Shown in pieces: positions 59,747 through 64,000 of a DNA stretch of 64,000 nt. Every line of letters starts with the position of its first letter. The first letter of the stretch is position 1. The translations under genes and the position numbers were made by a program. The notes under the pieces are model-generated. The model ran no database searches and was not told the DNA's origin. It saw only the letters and a list, made by a program, of their open reading frames with translations. Origin of the DNA: Bdellovibrio sp. CG22_combo_CG10-13_8_21_14_all_39_27 (lineage in GTDB: Bacteria > Bdellovibrionota > Bacteriovoracia > Bacteriovoracales > Bacteriovoracaceae); the NCBI GenBank assembly GCA_002786715.1, contig PCTW01000076.1, positions 16,879 through 80,878 on the forward strand, written 5' to 3'.

Positions 59747-61204
59747 ATGATGATATTTATTATTCGACACACACTTTTAGCGGCCCTGATGGTCAACTTC
59801 CTGCCTTGCGTATTTGCGCAAGACAAAGATATTGATCGCGAAGATCTCTATATTCAGTCAAAAGATCGATTTGATAAAAAAGAACAATATCGTCCTTTAA
59901 GCCTACGCGAAGCTATAGATCAGGGCTTAAGAAAAAACTATGGTCAACAAGAAAGACAATTACAAGGAACCCTACTCGATATTCAATGGGATGATGTCCG
60001 CGATGGATTTTGGCTTCCTAACGTAACGTTGTCACTTATTTCAGCTGAACATAGAGTTGCTCGCTTAAGAGATGGTGGAAAATCAGGTAGTAGCTTTTCC
60101 AAAAGACCAAGTGGGGCTTTGGCACTCGAGCTTGGGGATTACACTCTCTTTAATTGGGGGAAGGATTACCTGAGTTATTTGAATGATAAGACCACCATCA
60201 TGCGCTCAAAGGATAATCTCAAAGAACAGAAGCGAGATCTTAAGCACCAAATTATCATTAAATATTTTGAAGTTAATTTTTATCAGAACTTCATTACTTT
60301 TCGACGAGAATATCTTCGTCATGCTTCCTTTATCTATCGCTTGGCCCGTGAAAAAGTTTCTATCAAGAAAATCAGCCGCGAAGAATACTATCAAGCACGC
60401 TCACTCTATTTAGCGGCCCAAAGTGCCTACCAAGAAGCTCTCAACTTAAAAGCCAATGCAGATGAAGCTCTTTCTTTGCTCGTCAATGAGACAGCAGGAA
60501 TTCGCTTCATACTTAAAGATGATCTCGACTATATAAAGCTAAAGTCGAGTTTTGATGAAATCCTCTCTTTTTCAGAAGAAAAGAACACATCCGTTAGAGA
60601 CGCCTCAGCAGCAGTTGAAAATGCTCAGCGATCGCACGAACTCACTCTGAAAGAAAATCTTCCTCTACCAAAATTTACCTTAAATCTCGGAGCCTATACT
60701 CATTCTTTCGGACGCAATCAAAGCCAAACTAATTATCAAACTGCTCCAGGTAGTTCTGACTTAGAAGTTGTTGCGACATTGAATGCAACGTGGTCGATAA
60801 CTGGACCTGGCGGGCTTTTTAATGGCCGTAAAAATCAAGCAGCTGCTATCAATAAGTATCTTGCCTTTAATCAACTTGCTGAGGCTAAACATCAAGCACG
60901 TTCACAAGCGAATACCTATTTTGCCAACATCAAGTACTTTGAAGATCAAATGACAGTGCTCGATGCTCGGAACTCCAATTTAGAAAAAACCTTTGATCAA
61001 ATACTTGAAAGCTATTTAAATCGCAAAGTGAATTTCTGGGATTTCAGACATGCACTTGAAGAAAAAATTCAAACAGAAATTTTTACTGCTCAAGTCAAGT
61101 ATGAACATCTCAAGAATAAAGTTCTTCTCGCTCAAAATATGGGAATGGATGATTATCCAGGAGAAAATTTTGAAAGACTTGCAAAAGTGAGGAAAGAAGA
61201 ATGA
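59747..61204 (+). CDS. TolC-like outer-membrane efflux protein
   Basis: 485 residues. The signal peptide starts at ATG 59747 or 59750 (MMIFIIRHTLLAALM..CVFAQ); an earlier in-frame TTG exists but would spoil the signal peptide. The mature protein opens with LSLREAIDQGLRKNYGQQERQLQG, then two long helical halves of OEP type (SRSQANTYFANIKYF, LNRKVNFWDFRHALEEK) with beta strands between. No inner-membrane pump or adaptor gene is next to it. It overlaps the next gene by 4 bp. No clear ribosome-binding site. Confidence 0.88.
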   Translation: MMIFIIRHTLLAALMVNFLPCVFAQDKDIDREDLYIQSKDRFDKKEQYRPLSLREAIDQGLRKNYGQQERQLQGTLLDIQWDDVRDGFWLPNVTLSLISAEHRVARLRDGGKSGSSFSKRPSGALALELGDYTLFNWGKDYLSYLNDKTTIMRSKDNLKEQKRDLKHQIIIKYFEVNFYQNFITFRREYLRHASFIYRLAREKVSIKKISREEYYQARSLYLAAQSAYQEALNLKANADEALSLLVNETAGIRFILKDDLDYIKLKSSFDEILSFSEEKNTSVRDASAAVENAQRSHELTLKENLPLPKFTLNLGAYTHSFGRNQSQTNYQTAPGSSDLEVVATLNATWSITGPGGLFNGRKNQAAAINKYLAFNQLAEAKHQARSQANTYFANIKYFEDQMTVLDARNSNLEKTFDQILESYLNRKVNFWDFRHALEEKIQTEIFTAQVKYEHLKNKVLLAQNMGMDDYPGENFERLAKVRKEE

Positions 61205-61917
61205 TAAGAATATTTTTATTCCTCTCGCTTATATTCGCTTCGACTCCAGCTTGGTCTCAAAACAGAGATCTCGAAACACTAGAGCAGCAATACAAGGCTA
61301 ACAAAGCAACGGTAATAAAAGAGAGAAATTTTGAAACTGGTATTTTTAGAGATGAATACAATACGACTGAAGATAATAATCTTTTCACCTTAGGCTATGC
61401 TCTTAATGCTGACCTAAAAAATAGTGGAGGCATTGCTGCTTTTGAAGCTATCTATGGACGACGATTTGATCTGGCATGGTTGCAGTTTGTTGGCATGAAA
61501 ATGTCAGCTCAATTTAAAGAAGTGGCAGACACTAATTCAACCATGAATGCCACTGAAGAGTTTTTAGATACGAGAGGTTCTTTGACTCAACTCGGAGCTG
61601 GTCTTTCTTATAGAAGTCAATGGGTCAGTTATTTATTAAGTACAGGGACAAATAGAGTCTTCGAAACAGTTGCTGCTTACTTAACTTATAATACTTTTCG
61701 CGAAGGCCTTACTGAAACTGATTATAAGGGATTTGGTGTTCGTGCCGATTTTGGAATTCACAATCGATTTTCTCCTACTATGCATCTCGGAGGCAAACTC
61801 AGTTATAACCTCATCAATGCTGAAAGACCTGAGAACTTCGACAAAGAAGCTTCAAGTGAGAGGGCCCTCCTTCTTCAATGGATCTCGCTCGGAATAGATG
61901 TCACTTTTTACTTTTAA
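61201..61917 (+). CDS. Outer-membrane beta-barrel-like protein
   Basis: 238 residues with signal peptide MIRIFLFLSLIFASTPAWSQ. The mature part has strands of alternating aromatic and small residues (NLFTLGYALNADLKNSGGIAAFEAIYGRRF, GAGLSYRSQWVSYLLST, MHLGGKLSYNLINA) and ends with VTFYF, the C-terminal aromatic expected of a barrel. About 10-12 strands. It starts in the ATGA overlap with the TolC-like gene and is likely translated with it. Confidence 0.78.
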   Translation: MIRIFLFLSLIFASTPAWSQNRDLETLEQQYKANKATVIKERNFETGIFRDEYNTTEDNNLFTLGYALNADLKNSGGIAAFEAIYGRRFDLAWLQFVGMKMSAQFKEVADTNSTMNATEEFLDTRGSLTQLGAGLSYRSQWVSYLLSTGTNRVFETVAAYLTYNTFREGLTETDYKGFGVRADFGIHNRFSPTMHLGGKLSYNLINAERPENFDKEASSERALLLQWISLGIDVTFYF

Positions 61918-61926
61918 GGACCATTT

Positions 61927-63243
61927 ATGATTCCACGCTATGAAAAAAAAGAAATTTCCGAAATTTGGAACGATCATTCTAAGTTTTCTTATTACTTGCA
62001 AGCAGAACTCGCAGTGATGAAAGCTTTAGAAGGAACACTGGTTCCAGTGGGGCTAAGTGCCGAAATTGCGAAAACAGCAAAGATAAACCCCACTCGCATT
62101 GACGAAATCGAAGCCGTTACAAAACATGACGTGATTGCATTCTGTACTTCCATCACAGAAAATTTATCTGCTGAAAAGGGGAAGTACTTTCATTATGGCG
62201 TCACGAGTTCTGACATCATAGATACGGCCTTAACTCTTCAAATAAAAGCGTCATTAGAAGTCATCCTTCCCGCCTATCAAGAATTATTGCGTACTCTCTT
62301 TGATCGCGCTCATGAATTAAAAGATGTTGTGACTATGGGAAGAAGTCACGGAATGTTTGCTGAACCCATGAGTTTTGGACAAAAACTTTTAGGACACTAC
62401 AACGAGCTTTCACGCCGTTTTAAGGAACTTCAAGACTTTCACAAAGATGAGCTGACAGTGCAATTTTCTGGAGCCGTCGGAAACTACACAATAGTGACTC
62501 CTGAAATTGAATCAGCAGCAGCGACTGAGCTCAATTTAAAAGTAGAACCTTTATCAACTCAAGTCATTCCTCGCGACCGAATTGCAAAACTTGTTAACAT
62601 TGGCGCAATGGTTGGTACCGCCATCGAAAGACTTGCCGTCGAAATGAGACACCTACATCGATCAGATGTCGGAGAGCTATACGAAGGCTTTAGCAAAGGC
62701 CAAAAAGGTTCTTCGATTATGCCTCACAAGAAAAATCCTATCTCAGGCGAGAACTTGACCGGAATGGCAAGGATGCTTCGTTCTCACACTATTATGGCAA
62801 TGGAGAACATAGTCCTTTGGCATGAAAGAGATATTAGTCACTCATCAACAGAGAGGATGTACCTTCCAGATCATTTTGGGATCCTTTTCTATTCTATCAC
62901 TCGTTTGAATTCAACTCTGAAAAATATGGTGTTCAATATTGAAAAGATTGAACAAAGAGTTCAGGCAGAATGCCACTACCTTTCAAGTTATTATCTCCAT
63001 CAGTTGATCAAGTGTACTGATATTAAGCGCGAAGAACTCTATTACTTTGTTCAAGAAGCTGCTTTTCAAGGAGAACAAACCAAATCGGCAGCGGCCATGG
63101 GTGAGAAATTAAATCAAATTTTGAAAGAAAAAAATGTAAGCCTCGATTTTCCAGTTCCCAATTTTTCAGAAATTAAAAAGATCTATTTGGGTTCGGTAGA
63201 CAAAGTGTTTCAACGATCGTTAAAGGAATACCCTCTACCATGA
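61927..63243 (+). CDS. purB: Adenylosuccinate lyase
   Basis: 438 residues of the fumarase/aspartase superfamily. It splits SAICAR and adenylosuccinate, giving AICAR and AMP plus fumarate. Motifs: VTKHDVIAFC, HYGVTSSDIIDTAL, GRSHGMFAEPM, QFSGAVGNY, and the family signature GSSIMPHKKNPISGE with catalytic Ser. It overlaps the START-domain gene by 4 bp. Confidence 0.97.
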   Translation: MIPRYEKKEISEIWNDHSKFSYYLQAELAVMKALEGTLVPVGLSAEIAKTAKINPTRIDEIEAVTKHDVIAFCTSITENLSAEKGKYFHYGVTSSDIIDTALTLQIKASLEVILPAYQELLRTLFDRAHELKDVVTMGRSHGMFAEPMSFGQKLLGHYNELSRRFKELQDFHKDELTVQFSGAVGNYTIVTPEIESAAATELNLKVEPLSTQVIPRDRIAKLVNIGAMVGTAIERLAVEMRHLHRSDVGELYEGFSKGQKGSSIMPHKKNPISGENLTGMARMLRSHTIMAMENIVLWHERDISHSSTERMYLPDHFGILFYSITRLNSTLKNMVFNIEKIEQRVQAECHYLSSYYLHQLIKCTDIKREELYYFVQEAAFQGEQTKSAAAMGEKLNQILKEKNVSLDFPVPNFSEIKKIYLGSVDKVFQRSLKEYPLP

Positions 63244-63926
63244 AATCATTAATACTATTTATTTTGCTTTTGTTATCACTTTCACTAAGGGCCAGTGAAC
63301 TGACCGAAAATGATTTCAAATGGGAAATCGCATCGCAAACAGATGACATCATTGTTTATAAGGCACCAAAGCATGAAAGTGGCGTTGTCCCAATAAAAGG
63401 ACAAACTGTCTTTAATCATTCAATCTCAGAGATCTTGTCCCTTATCGCTGATACCCCTAAAAAAATTAATTGGGTTCCTTATCTCAAAGAAAGCTATCTG
63501 GTTGATGCCGTCAATCCTTTTCGCCGAGTAGAATATGCTCGTTACAATTCTCCTTGGCCATTTGAGGATCGAGTTTTTGTTCTTGATATCGAGGGAGATT
63601 ACAATAAGGAAAAGAAAGAAGTTTTTATCGCACTTAAATCTATTGATCATCCCAAAATTCCAAAAGACGATAATAGCGTTCGCGGAATGACTTATTATGG
63701 AGCAATAAGAATCAGAGACATGGGAATTAACAAAACTTATTTTGAAATTGTACTACTCTCCGACTTTGCCGGAAATGTTCCTCATTGGATTGTAAACATG
63801 GTACAGGCAAAATGGCCTTTCAAAATGTTTAAACAAATGCGAGATGAACTCAATAGACCTGGATTTCAACTCAATCCTGATTACGATCTTCAACATATTT
63901 TAAAAGCGATAAAAAGAGTTAAGTAA
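63240..63926 (+). CDS. Secreted START/SRPBCC-domain protein
   Basis: 228 residues with signal peptide MKSLILFILLLLSLSLRAS. The mature part fits a START-type lipid-binding fold (DFKWEIASQTDDIIVYKAP, ISEILSLIADTPKKINWVPYL, RVEYARYNSPWPFEDRVFVLD, GNVPHWIVNMVQAKWPFKMF). Bacterial START proteins bind lipids or hydrophobic ligands; a signal peptide puts this in the periplasm or outside. It is translationally coupled to purB. Confidence 0.88.
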   Translation: MKSLILFILLLLSLSLRASELTENDFKWEIASQTDDIIVYKAPKHESGVVPIKGQTVFNHSISEILSLIADTPKKINWVPYLKESYLVDAVNPFRRVEYARYNSPWPFEDRVFVLDIEGDYNKEKKEVFIALKSIDHPKIPKDDNSVRGMTYYGAIRIRDMGINKTYFEIVLLSDFAGNVPHWIVNMVQAKWPFKMFKQMRDELNRPGFQLNPDYDLQHILKAIKRVK

Positions 63927-63929
63927 GAA

Positions 63930-64000
63930 TCAACGAAGCGCTTCTTGAATCTTTTTCATATCAAATTTCATTACAACATCTCGCGAATTGGGTTTCTCAA
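63930..64000 (-). CDS. 3' end of a gene continuing beyond the window
   Basis: A minus-strand frame open to the window edge ends in TGA at 63932-63930. Its visible tail reads about 22 residues, ending DVVMKFDMKKIQEALR. It is convergent with the START-domain gene, only 3 bp apart. The composition looks coding, but there is too little to name it. Confidence 0.5.
   Translation of the reverse strand, partial: EKPNSRDVVMKFDMKKIQEALR

Overview
The window is bacterial chromosome of fairly low GC. Its gene content (Gram-negative outer-membrane and KDO genes, many small secreted proteins and lipoproteins, long coiled coils, large extracellular-repeat proteins, sigma70-type promoters) suggests a deltaproteobacterium-like predator of the Bdellovibrionota, most likely the Bacteriovorax/Peredibacter side. 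That assignment is inference from gene content and style; no rRNA is present. Gene density is very high, no stretch over 300 bp lacks a feature, and there is no prophage, insertion sequence or CRISPR array.

Layout. 1-5.7 kb: partial tRNA-Phe, an alpha/beta hydrolase, then on the minus strand a long coiled-coil protein, a pyruvate kinase fused to a two-cluster ferredoxin domain, and epoxyqueuosine reductase (queG). 5.7-10.2 kb: a lipoprotein with a SurA-like N-terminus and a DsbA domain, and the two halves of an asymmetric heterodimeric ABC exporter whose first gene appears leaderless. 10.2-12.4 kb: tRNA-Val, a perfect 84-bp tandem structured repeat, a cNMP-binding-fold protein and a predicted outer-membrane protein. 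12.6-18.9 kb: a giant 19-repeat IPT/TIG lipoprotein translationally coupled to a small secreted protein. 18.9-25.6 kb: ilvE, an ECF sigma factor with a membrane partner behind a long palindrome, a Na+/H+ antiporter, a ferredoxin, a phosphohexomutase and queC. 25.6-35.3 kb: a six-gene minus-strand operon led by dnaE (two envelope proteins, pyrD, a DUF2298 membrane protein, a TPR protein). 35.3-41.9 kb: PhoX-like protein, secreted HEXXH protein, membrane-anchored protein with an internal terminator-like hairpin, HAD protein with clamp-motif-like ends, and a Na/Pi cotransporter. 41.9-47.4 kb: guaB-guaA followed by an NMT1-like binding protein and a histidine kinase. 47.4-53.3 kb: a FecR-domain/TPR lipoprotein pair, a cupin plus signal-less BtuF-like protein, and a DsbD/ScsB-like reductase. 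53.3-59.3 kb: the kdsB-pyrG-kdsA-kdsC-DUF493-gpsA-histidine kinase operon for KDO and phospholipid precursors. 59.3-64 kb: secreted small protein, TolC-like protein with a partner barrel, purB, a START-domain protein and the 3' end of another gene.

The functional themes are envelope biogenesis (KDO, glycerol phosphate, TolC-like channel, lipoproteins, thiol-disulfide enzymes), nucleotide synthesis (guaAB, pyrG, pyrD, purB), queuosine synthesis (queC, queG), and orphan signalling modules attached to housekeeping operons. The strongest candidates for something undescribed are the pyruvate kinase-ferredoxin fusion, the ECF sigma/His-Cys membrane protein pair with its palindrome, the binding protein-kinase pair inside the guanine nucleotide operon, and the structured tandem repeat after tRNA-Val.
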